A stretch of 64,000 bases of DNA from Clostridiaceae bacterium M8S5 (lineage in GTDB: Bacteria; Bacillota; Clostridia; Tissierellales; MCWD3): NCBI GenBank assembly GCA_029227815.1, contig CP118523.1:2790001-2854000 (forward strand), in the 5' to 3' direction. A program made the translations under genes and the position numbers. Each line of letters begins with the position of its first letter. Within the stretch, counting starts at the first letter, position 1. Shown here piece after piece: positions 9,305 to 18,668 of this stretch. The notes beneath the pieces are model-generated. The model made no database searches. It was not told the DNA's origin and saw nothing but the letters and a program-made list of their open reading frames with translations.

Positions 9305-10388
9305 TATTAACTTGCTCCTTCCTTTTTCTTAGTAGATCAACAAAAGCTTCTATTCTTGTTATATATCCTGCTTCACCTGTCATCTCATCTACTATCAATG
9401 TCATTATTGGTATGTTATACTCCTTTGATACTGATGGTAGCACACTTGCGGCAACTATCTCTGGCATACAACCAAATGGATATATTTGAATTATTCCATC
9501 GTATTTTTTCTTTGCATACATTATACTACTGCCTACAGTTTCTCTACCATGCCCACCTACTAGAGTTTTAAAATACTTCCTTGCTTCTTTTAGTATTTCT
9601 CTTTCGAGACTACCACCAAAAAGCGCTTTAATTGACATATGATTTTCTATCCAAGTACTTGGCGAGTGATACCTATGCACTAAGACATCAAAGTATCCAA
9701 GCTTTCTTTCGACTTCAAGATTTACAAACGGCTCTATAACTGTAAATATCTCCCCTACGATGCCTATCTCAAGTACATCTTTTGTATTATCTTCTTTTAT
9801 ACTTAAAAGCTTTTCATTTGTTTTCTTGATGATCTCTATTATCTTGTTGGAACCTTTGCTATGATAAATTTGATCTCTATAATCATCCATTATTTTATCT
9901 ATTTCTCTTTTGTTATTTGTATACGCTCTTTTTCTATTTGACAATGTTGTAAGTCTGTCAGCCATAATTATAATTTTTTTACCTTTTAGAAAACTAGTCA
10001 GTACATTAATTTTTTGCTTTGATTTTAGTTTAGAAAATTGATTTAATAAGCTATTGTCATTTTTTTCAAACGCATCTATCACTAAAAATTTAACATCATA
10101 GCCTAAATCTCTTAATATTTCTTCTTCTACTACAGAGTATAAGCCAAATCTACACGGCCCTGTACTACCTGTAATAATAATTGTATCTGCTCCTTTTTTT
10201 ATACTTTCTATATAATTTCCTATATTTATTTTGAGAGGTAAACATATTGTCTCTGGTGAATATTTAGTCCCTAATTCTAGTGTTTTTTTACTACACTTAG
10301 GTGGTACTATCACTTCTATCCCGCAATCTTCTATAACTGCTTTTGCTCCAATATATGCATTACCCATGTGTGGAAATGTTATCTTCAT
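9279..10388 (-). CDS. Activase-linked protein of the CoA-substrate-specific/HgdB-like family
   Basis: 369 residues, soluble. The opening ITFPHMGNAYIGAK and the central GSTGPCRFGLY segment, plus a C-terminal IIQIYPFGCMPE and IMTLIVDEMTGEAGY, match proteins annotated as acyl-CoA dehydratase activase-related. They share the fold of the HgdB dehydratase subunit. Cysteines in GPCRFG and FGCMPE may bind an Fe-S cluster. It overlaps both neighbours, so translation is coupled. The substrate is unknown. Confidence 0.75.
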   Translation of the reverse strand: MKITFPHMGNAYIGAKAVIEDCGIEVIVPPKCSKKTLELGTKYSPETICLPLKINIGNYIESIKKGADTIIITGSTGPCRFGLYSVVEEEILRDLGYDVKFLVIDAFEKNDNSLLNQFSKLKSKQKINVLTSFLKGKKIIIMADRLTTLSNRKRAYTNNKREIDKIMDDYRDQIYHSKGSNKIIEIIKKTNEKLLSIKEDNTKDVLEIGIVGEIFTVIEPFVNLEVERKLGYFDVLVHRYHSPSTWIENHMSIKALFGGSLEREILKEARKYFKTLVGGHGRETVGSSIMYAKKKYDGIIQIYPFGCMPEIVAASVLPSVSKEYNIPIMTLIVDEMTGEAGYITRIEAFVDLLRKRKEQVNNGKIVSRS

Positions 10389-11319
10389 CTTTTTTCCTCC
10401 AATGTATCATATCCAAAAATGCTTCTAATCTGGTGTTGAACCCTGCTTCTCCTGAATGTTCATCTACTACTAATACCGTAAAAGGTACATTATTTCTTTC
10501 ACATTTTCTACTGACTATATCTATAATTATAGAATCTAATCCGCATCCAAATGATGATATGTAAATCATACCATCTATCATCTTATTTTCTACAGCATAA
10601 AAGCATGTTCCAACTATCTGTTTACCTACTGACCAAAATATTTTTCTTTTTACTTGGTGTAAATAATCATTAGTATGTTTATCTAACATCTGAGGTGTTA
10701 TTATTTGTACATTTGATTTATTCAACTTTTGTATAAGATTGAGATTTATAACTTCATCAAATAAATTATATGAGTGACCTGCTAGCATTATAGTTGAAAT
10801 ACCTTTACTGTTATTTATAGTTTTTTTAATAGCATGTGAAATCGATCTATTTTTAAATGAACTCTCATAATCACATAAGCTTTGTAGCCCTTTATTATAT
10901 GCTCTTTTTATTTTTGCAATATTTTTAGTAAACTTTAGCCCTAACTCAAATATACTCGTTTTATATGATCTGTTTCTTAAATTTATTTCTGTATCTAGTA
11001 TTTCAGGTAATCCTTCTATAGATTGTTTAATCATAGCTGGCAATCCTAGTATTTTAGGACACTGATATGTCTTTTTTTCTACGCTAATGATTTTAGGTAT
11101 AAATATATAGTCAACCTTATCTTTTAAATTTAAAACATGCCCATGATAAAGCTTTACCGGCAAGCAAGCATCATCTATGCATTTACTTACCCCATCTGTG
11201 AGAATCTTTTTGTTACTATCATCAGATATTATTACTTCCTGTCCTAATTCTTCGAAGAAATCTTTCCATACAGCTATATAATCATAATAGAGTAATCCTT
11301 TTGGTATGCCTATTTTCAA
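10360..11319 (-). CDS. DUF2229-type activase-associated protein
   Basis: 319 residues, first gene of the three-gene unit. IGIPKGLLYYDY at the start and the DDACLPVKLYHGH segment match the DUF2229 family, which is usually fused to or encoded beside BadF-type activases. The C-terminal SSFGCGLDSIIIDI and VLVVDEHSGEAG parallel the next gene, so the two are probably distant paralogues forming a heterodimer. In larger relatives activase and DUF2229 are fused in one chain; here they are split into three genes. Confidence 0.75.
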   Translation of the reverse strand: MKIGIPKGLLYYDYIAVWKDFFEELGQEVIISDDSNKKILTDGVSKCIDDACLPVKLYHGHVLNLKDKVDYIFIPKIISVEKKTYQCPKILGLPAMIKQSIEGLPEILDTEINLRNRSYKTSIFELGLKFTKNIAKIKRAYNKGLQSLCDYESSFKNRSISHAIKKTINNSKGISTIMLAGHSYNLFDEVINLNLIQKLNKSNVQIITPQMLDKHTNDYLHQVKRKIFWSVGKQIVGTCFYAVENKMIDGMIYISSFGCGLDSIIIDIVSRKCERNNVPFTVLVVDEHSGEAGFNTRLEAFLDMIHWRKKDEDNISTHG

Positions 11320-11586
11320 AGCTATCTCCCTCCTTTTTTACCTCTTTATATTATGAACATTATATTTGTTTTCTATCCATATTATAGAAAATTTTATAAG
11401 CTAAAAAACAGATATAAGTAAACAGATGGTAAATGTTTAACCCCTTTTTCATTTCAACCCTAGTAACACCAACATGGAAGGAAATACAAGAAAAACAAAG
11501 AATTAAATTAAATAGAACACATAATGAGTTCAAACACAATAACTACTAATAAAAAGGGTTTAATTAAACTTAAAAAGGAAATAAAT

Positions 11587-11771
11587 ATGAAATCTAAAAA
11601 ATTTTTAGGAATCGGTATTGTGTTGATAATTGTTGAACTTATGTTTTTTAACATTCTGAAATAAAATTTATTGGAGGTATAAAAGTCGCCTATCCTTTTT
11701 ATGCGATTTATTTAATAACAACGGAAGTAATGTATGTTTTATATATAATATTCAAGAAAAAGAAAAAATAA
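11587..11771 (+). pseudogene. Possible frameshifted small membrane protein
   Basis: An ATG at 11587, preceded by AAAGGA, opens a 25-residue hydrophobic peptide that stops at 11664. A second frame, entered near 11655, continues through AYPFYAIYLITTE to a lysine-rich end at 11771. Joined by one frameshift they read as one roughly 60-residue membrane protein with two helices. A hairpin follows (GACAAC/GTTGTC, 11778-11800). The rest of 11320-11834 holds nothing I can support. Confidence 0.3.
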
Positions 11772-11834
11772 AAAAAGACAACCTTTTTAAAGTTGTCAGC
11801 CGTATCAGAATTGAGACAGTTTTTTTACTTAAAT

Positions 11835-12758
11835 TTAATTATACTTATCAGTCTTTAAAACAAATGCTGTATATTTTATTGTCACATAAGACACAAACAG
11901 TACTGAAATAATCATCTGAGCTATATATAAATACTTAAAAATCTCTATGTTTAACCCTGTTGCTCTAAAGTAAACGTACAATTTTTTTGTAGCAACTGCG
12001 CTTATTACAAATGGAAATGTAAATGCTGAATAACTAGGATAAAAATTGTTTCTTAGCAACTTAGGCATATTATAAATAGCATAGGTAAATGTAATAAAAG
12101 ATAATAGTATTAAAAAATACAATATCACTTCATTTTTATCTTTAAATGCAGAGATATATCCTGCCAAACAAAGATTAGATGGTGCTGTAAAAATTGCTAA
12201 AGTAGGTAATGTCGCTTTTGTCATATCTCTATATTTATATACTCTATAAACTACAACTGGCAATATAAATAAATACCCTATAAATCCAAAATAGAACATA
12301 CTTTTCCCAACAATTAGCTTATTAAAAGCTGGTGCAGTTACACTTGCCACTACTATACCAGCATATACTATAAAATAACTTGGAAACACCTTTTTTATAT
12401 CAAAATTAAGCAAATATAATCTTGTAAACACAATAACCAGAGCAATATGGATAATTATAGCCAGAAACCATACTATTAAAGCTACCTTGCTATTAAAAGT
12501 TTTCATATATGTCGCTAGTATCATAAGACCCATTGAAAATGTCGGTAAAACACTTGCAACGACAGGGTTGTTTACGCCTTTTTTTAACGATTGGAAATCA
12601 ATTATAATCTTAAATATCAGGCAAATAAAAATGAATGTAGCTAAAATGCCACAAATTTTTTTTAATACTTGATTATAACTAGCTAATAAATTTCCAATTG
12701 AGACCAATGCCAACATCAATCCTGATATAGGTAATGGTACTCTTTTAATAATGTTCAT
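11835..12758 (-). CDS. TDT family transporter (tellurite-resistance/dicarboxylate, SLAC1 fold)
   Basis: 307 residues with about ten membrane helices. The N-terminal RVPLPISGLMLALVSIGNLL is the typical TehA/TDT opening, and TAPSNLCLAGYISAF resembles the conserved mid-protein helix. Family members export or exchange anions such as C4-dicarboxylates or sulfite. The start overlaps the end of the upstream C_GCAxxG_C_C gene by 14 bp, so the two are translationally coupled. No tellurite link is shown. Confidence 0.8.
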   Translation of the reverse strand: MNIIKRVPLPISGLMLALVSIGNLLASYNQVLKKICGILATFIFICLIFKIIIDFQSLKKGVNNPVVASVLPTFSMGLMILATYMKTFNSKVALIVWFLAIIIHIALVIVFTRLYLLNFDIKKVFPSYFIVYAGIVVASVTAPAFNKLIVGKSMFYFGFIGYLFILPVVVYRVYKYRDMTKATLPTLAIFTAPSNLCLAGYISAFKDKNEVILYFLILLSFITFTYAIYNMPKLLRNNFYPSYSAFTFPFVISAVATKKLYVYFRATGLNIEIFKYLYIAQMIISVLFVSYVTIKYTAFVLKTDKYN

Positions 12759-13230
12759 TAATAAGCTCTCTGTCTGTGTTTATCAGTTCTAATTCTCTTA
12801 CTATTATTTCTGCAGTCTTCTGTGCAATCTCGCCAGTAAAAGATATACATTGCGACTTATGCTCTCCAGATCCCATATCCATCCCTTTTGTTTGTACGTG
12901 ACAGCAAAGGCAACCATGATTTTTTCTAAAGCTTTCTTGTAACTCATTTGCAAGCTCTAGTGTTTTTTGAACTTTTTTATCTCCGCCTTTTTTTCTGCCA
13001 AAGAAATAACCTAATGTTAAAATACCTCCTGATACAGCTCCACATACACATTTTGATTTTCCTATTCCGACTGGGAACCCTGATGCCATTGCTATCATAT
13101 CATCAGACATATCAATATTAAAGTTGTTCTTTATAGAATATACAACTGCTTCTGAACAATAAAAATTTCCTGCTCTAAATTCTTCTTCTGCATCATGCCT
13201 GATTTTACTTATACTAACTTCTGTTTTCAC
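12745..13230 (-). CDS. C_GCAxxG_C_C family protein
   Basis: 161 residues. It contains the family motif in order: a first Cys in NFYCSEAV, then CVCGAVSGG, then HGCLCCHV, and a last Cys in HKSQC. The pattern suggests binding of a redox metal or Fe-S centre, and members are often near selenium, arsenic or anaerobic redox genes. It is translated just before the TDT transporter, which suggests a shared anion-related role, but the substrate is unknown. Confidence 0.85.
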   Translation of the reverse strand: MKTEVSISKIRHDAEEEFRAGNFYCSEAVVYSIKNNFNIDMSDDMIAMASGFPVGIGKSKCVCGAVSGGILTLGYFFGRKKGGDKKVQKTLELANELQESFRKNHGCLCCHVQTKGMDMGSGEHKSQCISFTGEIAQKTAEIIVRELELINTDRELINEHY

Positions 13231-13361
13231 TTAATCAGCTCCTTTTAATCTTTTATCAAAAATATATCATATAATTTCTTTCATTAGAAATAGAAATAAA
13301 TTATATCCAGATTACGTTTATGCAAAAGATTTATAGGTAAATATTGACGCAAATTATTGTA

Positions 13362-13919
13362 TCAACCATAGATTTTTATATTTTTATTATAGCTTGTTAG
13401 TAGTTTAAATAGTAACTTTGGGTTGTCCATATTTAATATATCTATGTTTATTCTTTTGTTTCTTTTTATTACTACAACTACTATCCATCGTTTACTTTTA
13501 GGTTGAGGATTTATAAACTCTACCTCATATATATCATTTATTTTAAAATCGAAAGAATCTAATCCATCACAGTAATGTATGTTTTTATTGTGATACTCTA
13601 ACTTTATCTTTGGATATATTTTTTTACGTTTTTTATGACACTCGTAGATAGCAAATATTGTTATTACGGTTCCAATAATGAGCATTCCCATTATATTGAA
13701 CTTTCCCATATCAGTCTTTACTTTTGTTAATGCCCACAATAAATACCAAACTACTATCCCTATCACAATCAGGAGAATAATTATACCTATGGTTAACTTT
13801 TTAAAACTCTTTTTAGATACAACAAACTCATAATCTTTACTATAATCAAATCTTTTATCGATTATGGTCGTATTGTTATTTAATATCATAAATTCTTCTT
13901 TTAGTTTTTCGTAATTCAT
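13362..13919 (-). CDS. Hypothetical membrane protein with two helices
   Basis: 185 residues that I do not recognise. Two membrane helices lie at about 40-65 and 75-95 (IGIIILLIVIGIVVWYLLWA is the first), followed by a basic soluble tail that may form a small beta domain resembling bacterial PH-like membrane proteins. It follows the 443-residue coiled-coil protein by 20 bp and is probably co-expressed with it. Confidence 0.65.
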   Translation of the reverse strand: MNYEKLKEEFMILNNNTTIIDKRFDYSKDYEFVVSKKSFKKLTIGIIILLIVIGIVVWYLLWALTKVKTDMGKFNIMGMLIIGTVITIFAIYECHKKRKKIYPKIKLEYHNKNIHYCDGLDSFDFKINDIYEVEFINPQPKSKRWIVVVVIKRNKRINIDILNMDNPKLLFKLLTSYNKNIKIYG

Positions 13920-13939
13920 TTGTATTCTCCTAAAACTAT

Positions 13940-15271
13940 CTAGTGGTCTAGTACATTATACACATTACTTAAATACTTTAATCTATCCTGATTGTCATTA
14001 CATCTGTTAATAGAATATTCCAAATAACTTATAAACTCCTCTACTGTTTCAAACGGTATACCTATCATAGAAAGTAGTCGTTTCATTCTTATTTTCTTTT
14101 CTCTTTTATCCATACCTTTCATACACCTTCTCATATAATCTACAAAGTTACCTGTGAGTATTTTTAGGTATTCAGTTTGAACTACGTCTTCACCATTTTC
14201 TATCATTCTTATTGATACTAAAGTCTTATCTTGAAAATAAGAAACAATTTTTTCTGTTACTCTCATCTGCCTAGATATATCGTGATTGTCCTTTATGTCT
14301 TCCATAATTAATTCTAATTCTTTATTTGCTACATTAAGCTCTTTATATAGCTTGTCTATCTCTTTGTTATTTTTCTTTATGTTACTATCTTTCTTACTAT
14401 TTTCTAACTGTACGTCTAGTATATTTTCTTCACTAATTTGTATATCTACTAGAGTTAGTATAATTAGTTTATTTGTTATGATACCCATTAATCTTATTAT
14501 TTCTGATAAGTCATATATTTCTTTGAACATTTGTATCATAGTTTCATGTTTTTTCTCTAACTTATCACTATCTATTGATTTTAACTTTGATATTTTTAAC
14601 TCCTCTATAAAATAAAAATACTTATCAAACTTCATTCCATAATCAGTATAAAAATATCCTGCAAAATAACTCTTGTACATTGATATTAATTCTTTACAGT
14701 AATCTTTAGAGCTACTAGTAAAGTTTTTCAATATAGTTCTTTTTATATAACTAAAATACTTATCTTTAGTTATATACATTGGTAGAACCCTTACGACTTG
14801 TGGCATTTTTTGTTTTAAGAGTTTGGGGTTTTTGTTATTTATGTTTTTTATATGATTAGTTAGCTTCCTAATATTTATGTGTTTTATGTCACTATTTGAA
14901 TTTGTTAGTTCAGAAAAAAATATTTCCTCATAAATATCTAACTCATTAGTATAAATAGATAGTAAAATATAAAGTTCTCTTATGTTCTTTCTAAGCAATT
15001 TATAGTATTTATAGTCGTTTATACTTATCTCTTTTATGTTGTTTAATAGTGATTTTTTTATCGACATAATGCTAATGTATTCATCTTCAAAACTCTCTAA
15101 TAGTTTTTTATTGGAATTGATTTTATCTTCTAAGTTTATTATGTGATTGTGAATCTCATATACGGATATTTTAGCTATGATTTTCTTTACCTGATTGTTG
15201 ACATCTAAGAATTTGTTAATTAATTCATTTTGATTGGTATTGTCCTTATCTTCTTTTTTATTCTTATTCAT
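13940..15271 (-). CDS. Hypothetical helical/coiled-coil protein
   Basis: 443 residues, highly charged, rich in Lys, Asn, Ile and Glu, with long predicted helices at about 1-130 and 280-340. There is no signal peptide, membrane helix or nucleotide-binding motif. Composition matches the chromosome, so recent transfer is not obvious. It heads a two-gene unit with the two-helix membrane protein downstream. The pair could form a membrane-tethered structural complex, but function is unknown. Confidence 0.65.
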   Translation of the reverse strand: MNKNKKEDKDNTNQNELINKFLDVNNQVKKIIAKISVYEIHNHIINLEDKINSNKKLLESFEDEYISIMSIKKSLLNNIKEISINDYKYYKLLRKNIRELYILLSIYTNELDIYEEIFFSELTNSNSDIKHINIRKLTNHIKNINNKNPKLLKQKMPQVVRVLPMYITKDKYFSYIKRTILKNFTSSSKDYCKELISMYKSYFAGYFYTDYGMKFDKYFYFIEELKISKLKSIDSDKLEKKHETMIQMFKEIYDLSEIIRLMGIITNKLIILTLVDIQISEENILDVQLENSKKDSNIKKNNKEIDKLYKELNVANKELELIMEDIKDNHDISRQMRVTEKIVSYFQDKTLVSIRMIENGEDVVQTEYLKILTGNFVDYMRRCMKGMDKREKKIRMKRLLSMIGIPFETVEEFISYLEYSINRCNDNQDRLKYLSNVYNVLDH

Positions 15272-15375
15272 ATAATCACCTTTACTATATATAATATATT
15301 CTATTTGCTGTTATAATCATTAATCGCCTATTTATAGTTTACTATTAGAAATACTAATTTTCAAGCTTATAGTCA

Positions 15376-15413
15376 TAAAATAAGGGCAATCTTTTTAATT
15401 ACAAATTGCCCTT
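15376..15413 (-). terminator. Terminator of glnA
   Basis: AAGGGCAAT (15382-15390) pairs perfectly with ATTGCCCTT (15405-15413); on the minus strand it is followed by TATTTTAT. Confidence 0.7.
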
Positions 15414-15431
15414 TCAAGTTAACTTATTTTT

Positions 15432-16859
15432 TTATAAATCGTAATACATATCAAATTCTTTTGGATGTGGTATAGAGTTGATTATTTGACACTGTTTTCT
15501 AATACTCTTTATTTGATTATCTATTAATTCTTTTGTAAATACTCCACCTTTTAATAAGAATTCATAATCTTTTTCTAATTCGTCGGCTGCTTCATCTAAA
15601 GATTTAGGTAGGCTCTTTATTTTGCTTTTTTCTTCTTTTGGTAAATCAAATATATTTACATTTAAAGGTCCATATCCTTCTTCTTGTGGGTCTATTTTAT
15701 TTAATATACCATCCAATCCTGCCATAAGCAATGCTGAATATGCTAGATAAGGATTACATGTTGCATCTGATGACCTATATTCAAATCTCTTAGTCTCTGG
15801 AGTGTTTGCATAACCTGGAATTCTTATTACTGCACTTCTATTGGACACTGCAAAACATATGCTTACAGGCGCTTCATAACCAGGAACAAGCCTTTTATAA
15901 GAGTTTGTACTAGGATTAGTTATACCACTTAATGCTGGTGCATGTCTTAATATACCTCCTATAAAATAAAGCGCTTCTTTACTTAAACCAGAGCACCCAT
16001 CTCTATCATAAAAAATAGGCTCTTTATCTTTGAACAACTGCATATGCACATGCATTCCATTTCCTGCTTCCTTGTAAAGTGGTTTAGGCATGAATGTAGC
16101 TGTCTTATAATTCTGTATAGCTGTATTTTTAACTACGTATTTAAGTATCATTGTTTTATCTGCCATTTCTCTCATTTTACCATGCTCTGTTTCTATTTCT
16201 ACTTGGCCTGTCCCACCTACTTCGTGATGGTGATACTTTATTTTCACATTTAAATCTTCTAATTTTCGTGTCATAATTGATCTTAAATCATTTGTGCTAT
16301 CCATTGGTATATCAACATGATAACCTTTTTGATATGGAACTTTATATCCTATGTTATAATCATCATCGTCCGTATTCCAATAAGCTTGCTGACTATCTAT
16401 ATTTACCTTTTGACTGTGAGGCTTATTGTCATATGATATATGATTAAATAAGTAAAACTCAAACTCAGGTCCAATGATATTTTCATCTGCTATACCTGTT
16501 TCTATTAAATATTGTTCAGCTTTTTGTGCTATGTATCTCGGATCCCCTTCAAACCTCTTAATTTTATCTCCTAGTTTATATATATCACTAATCATACTAA
16601 TTGTAGGAACTTCGCAAAATGGATCTACAAACGCTGTACTAATATCTGGTATGAATATCATATCTGATTTTTCTACTGTTAAAAAACCATAACTTGAACC
16701 GTCAAATCCTATACCTTCTGAAAACATCTTTTCGTTAAATCTTTCATATGGTATTGATAAATGATGCCATCTTCCTTTTAAATCGATTATTTTAAAATCA
16801 ATTATTTTAATACCTTCTTGCTCACAATAACTTTTGATCTCATGTAAATTATTAAACAA
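15432..16859 (-). CDS. glnA: Glutamine synthetase type I, beta-like, without the adenylylated tyrosine
   Basis: Makes glutamine from glutamate, ammonia and ATP. The 475 residues carry the type I motifs GFDGSSYGF (51-59), EFEFYLF (132-138), NGMHVH (267-272), the NRSAVIRIP loop (340-348) and RFEYRSSDATCNPYL (358-372). An insertion at about 150-185 and the overall length match the GSI-beta subclass controlled by adenylylation. However, the site that reads NLYDLP in E. coli reads NIFDLP here (402-407), so the modifiable tyrosine is Phe404. Adenylylation is therefore unlikely; feedback or protein-protein control would be needed. It is a monocistronic unit with its own terminator. Confidence 0.95.
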   Translation of the reverse strand: MFNNLHEIKSYCEQEGIKIIDFKIIDLKGRWHHLSIPYERFNEKMFSEGIGFDGSSYGFLTVEKSDMIFIPDISTAFVDPFCEVPTISMISDIYKLGDKIKRFEGDPRYIAQKAEQYLIETGIADENIIGPEFEFYLFNHISYDNKPHSQKVNIDSQQAYWNTDDDDYNIGYKVPYQKGYHVDIPMDSTNDLRSIMTRKLEDLNVKIKYHHHEVGGTGQVEIETEHGKMREMADKTMILKYVVKNTAIQNYKTATFMPKPLYKEAGNGMHVHMQLFKDKEPIFYDRDGCSGLSKEALYFIGGILRHAPALSGITNPSTNSYKRLVPGYEAPVSICFAVSNRSAVIRIPGYANTPETKRFEYRSSDATCNPYLAYSALLMAGLDGILNKIDPQEEGYGPLNVNIFDLPKEEKSKIKSLPKSLDEAADELEKDYEFLLKGGVFTKELIDNQIKSIRKQCQIINSIPHPKEFDMYYDL

Positions 16860-16904
16860 AGCATTCCCCCCTTAAACAATTATGTAATTCTATAATATTG
16901 CAAT

Positions 16905-16950
16905 AAAAGCAAGCTGTCAATATATACCTTTGGTATATTGTTGACAGCTT
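16905..16950 (-). terminator. Strong terminator of the SLH gene
   Basis: AAGCTGTCAATATATACC (16911-16928) pairs with GGTATATTGTTGACAGCTT (16932-16950), with one bulge. On the minus strand it ends in GCTTTTATTG. Confidence 0.75.
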
Positions 16951-16957
16951 TAAATTT

Positions 16958-18490
16958 TTATTGTTCAGTTTTCATATCTTTGTTAATGCTTAATTTAAGA
17001 TTTTCACTTTTAATTACTTTAATATATCCTATTATGTCTTCTTCCACTTTCTTTAAACTAGGGTCATTTATACTATAGAATCTAATAATTTTAAGTAATT
17101 CTTCTAACGTCTTAACAGATTGATTAAGTTTACCTAATTTATATTCTATCCATGTCTTATTAAGATATATTGTGCGCAATATTTCTGGATCTGTAGTTTT
17201 AGATTTATCATTGTATAACAGGTTATTAATCATATCTAAAGCATCTTGTGACCTATTGTTATTGCAAAGATAAATAGCTCTTGTAAATATTACATTATAG
17301 TATTCTTTATCTTGTGCACTTACTTCCCACTTTTTAAAAACCTTATCTAATAATTCTGGATTTTTTGATTTAATAAACAGCTGATTAAATATGGATTTTA
17401 CTTCACAGCCTTTTAAATCATCTCTAGTTTCATATTCTTTAATCATTTCATTTATAAACTGCTGTATGACTTCATCATTCACTAGATCATATTTTATCAG
17501 ATAATAGTTTAAACCTATATTATTCCAATATCCTTCATCTTTAAGTGAAATAAGAGTTTTTAAAGGATTATCATCATAGTTTTTCTTTTCATCATATGGT
17601 ATTGTCACTATAAAATCTAAATATTCAAGTGTTCTAAGTGCTTTAACATATTTTTTATCATCTTCTTTTAGTTTATCATTGCCAAAATAGTTCCCAAAAT
17701 ACATGAATTTACTATCATATATTCCTGTTACGAGTAGCATATTTTTTATAAATCCTTTTCCATATCCTATTTCCTTAAACAATCTTTTTATTAGTTTAGC
17801 TGATTCTGCTCTTGTTATATTTTTTTGGGGTTTAAAAGTATTATCAGCATAACCATTTATTATCTCATTGTTAACAAGATTCATTATCTCATTATAATAT
17901 TTATAGCTAGGTAACACATCTTTAAATACTAAACCTTTTTCCTCTACAGCTGGATAATCAAAAATACTAATAAGCAAAGCTGCTTCATTTCTAGTTATAT
18001 ATTTATTTGCATCAAAAGTATTTCCTACAAAAATATCTTCAAATTTTATGCCTGAATTACTATTAATGAACTTGTACATAGCTGCTATGTTCTTATAGCC
18101 CCAGTAAGACTCTTTCAAATCAATATATGGGCCTATTTGTTTTACTATAACTTTTTTAACTTCTTCTTTCTTCTCTTCTTTTGTATCTTTTTTTGTTTCT
18201 TCCTTTGGTTTTAGTGGCTCTTCTTTAATTATTTTATTTATTACCGCTGTTCTATATAATATACTTATGTATTCTCCTCTTGTTATATAATTATCTGGTT
18301 TAAATGAACCATCTTCGTATCCTTTGAAAAGTTCATAATCATTTGTAGCCCAGAATATCTCTTCTTCAGCCCAATGCCCTATAACATCAAAGAAAAACAT
18401 GCTTGAGTAGATTGTATTAAAGCTAAATGTCAAAACTACCACTAAAAAAACCATTAATTTCATTTTCTTTTTCTTCATAAAATCACCCAC
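16958..18490 (-). CDS. S-layer homology (SLH) domain surface protein
   Basis: About 510 residues. A basic N-terminus and hydrophobic stretch form a signal peptide (cleavage near residue 30). Three SLH motifs follow, at about 33-80 (GHWAEEEIFWA, ITRGEYIS), 120-180 (ITRNEAALLIS) and 190-240 (GYADNTFKP, ITRAESAKLI). A Lys/Glu-rich linker at about 90-115 separates the first two. The C-terminal 250 residues are helical and look TPR-like. SLH domains anchor proteins to pyruvylated secondary wall polymer. The start may be GTG at 18490 after AGGAGG, or the ATG at 18478. Confidence 0.88.
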   Translation of the reverse strand: MGDFMKKKKMKLMVFLVVVLTFSFNTIYSSMFFFDVIGHWAEEEIFWATNDYELFKGYEDGSFKPDNYITRGEYISILYRTAVINKIIKEEPLKPKEETKKDTKEEKKEEVKKVIVKQIGPYIDLKESYWGYKNIAAMYKFINSNSGIKFEDIFVGNTFDANKYITRNEAALLISIFDYPAVEEKGLVFKDVLPSYKYYNEIMNLVNNEIINGYADNTFKPQKNITRAESAKLIKRLFKEIGYGKGFIKNMLLVTGIYDSKFMYFGNYFGNDKLKEDDKKYVKALRTLEYLDFIVTIPYDEKKNYDDNPLKTLISLKDEGYWNNIGLNYYLIKYDLVNDEVIQQFINEMIKEYETRDDLKGCEVKSIFNQLFIKSKNPELLDKVFKKWEVSAQDKEYYNVIFTRAIYLCNNNRSQDALDMINNLLYNDKSKTTDPEILRTIYLNKTWIEYKLGKLNQSVKTLEELLKIIRFYSINDPSLKKVEEDIIGYIKVIKSENLKLSINKDMKTEQ

Positions 18491-18611
18491 TGGGTTTTGA
18501 CCTCCTATTTTAATTCATGTACTAACTATTTTGAATAAGCTAATTATATCATAATAAAAATGTATTTGTTGTTACAAGTATATGACTAAAATTTAACATT
18601 TTATTTCAACT

Positions 18612-18655
18612 AAAAATCAAGACTACCTCGATATTTCATGAAGTAGCCTTTATTA
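18612..18655 (-). terminator. Hairpin after the 187-residue hypothetical gene
   Basis: GACTACCTCGATATTTC pairs with GAAGTAGCC-type sequence to form an imperfect stem just past the downstream gene end. The T-tract on the minus strand is weak. Confidence 0.4.
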
Positions 18656-18668
18656 ATGATAATCCACT

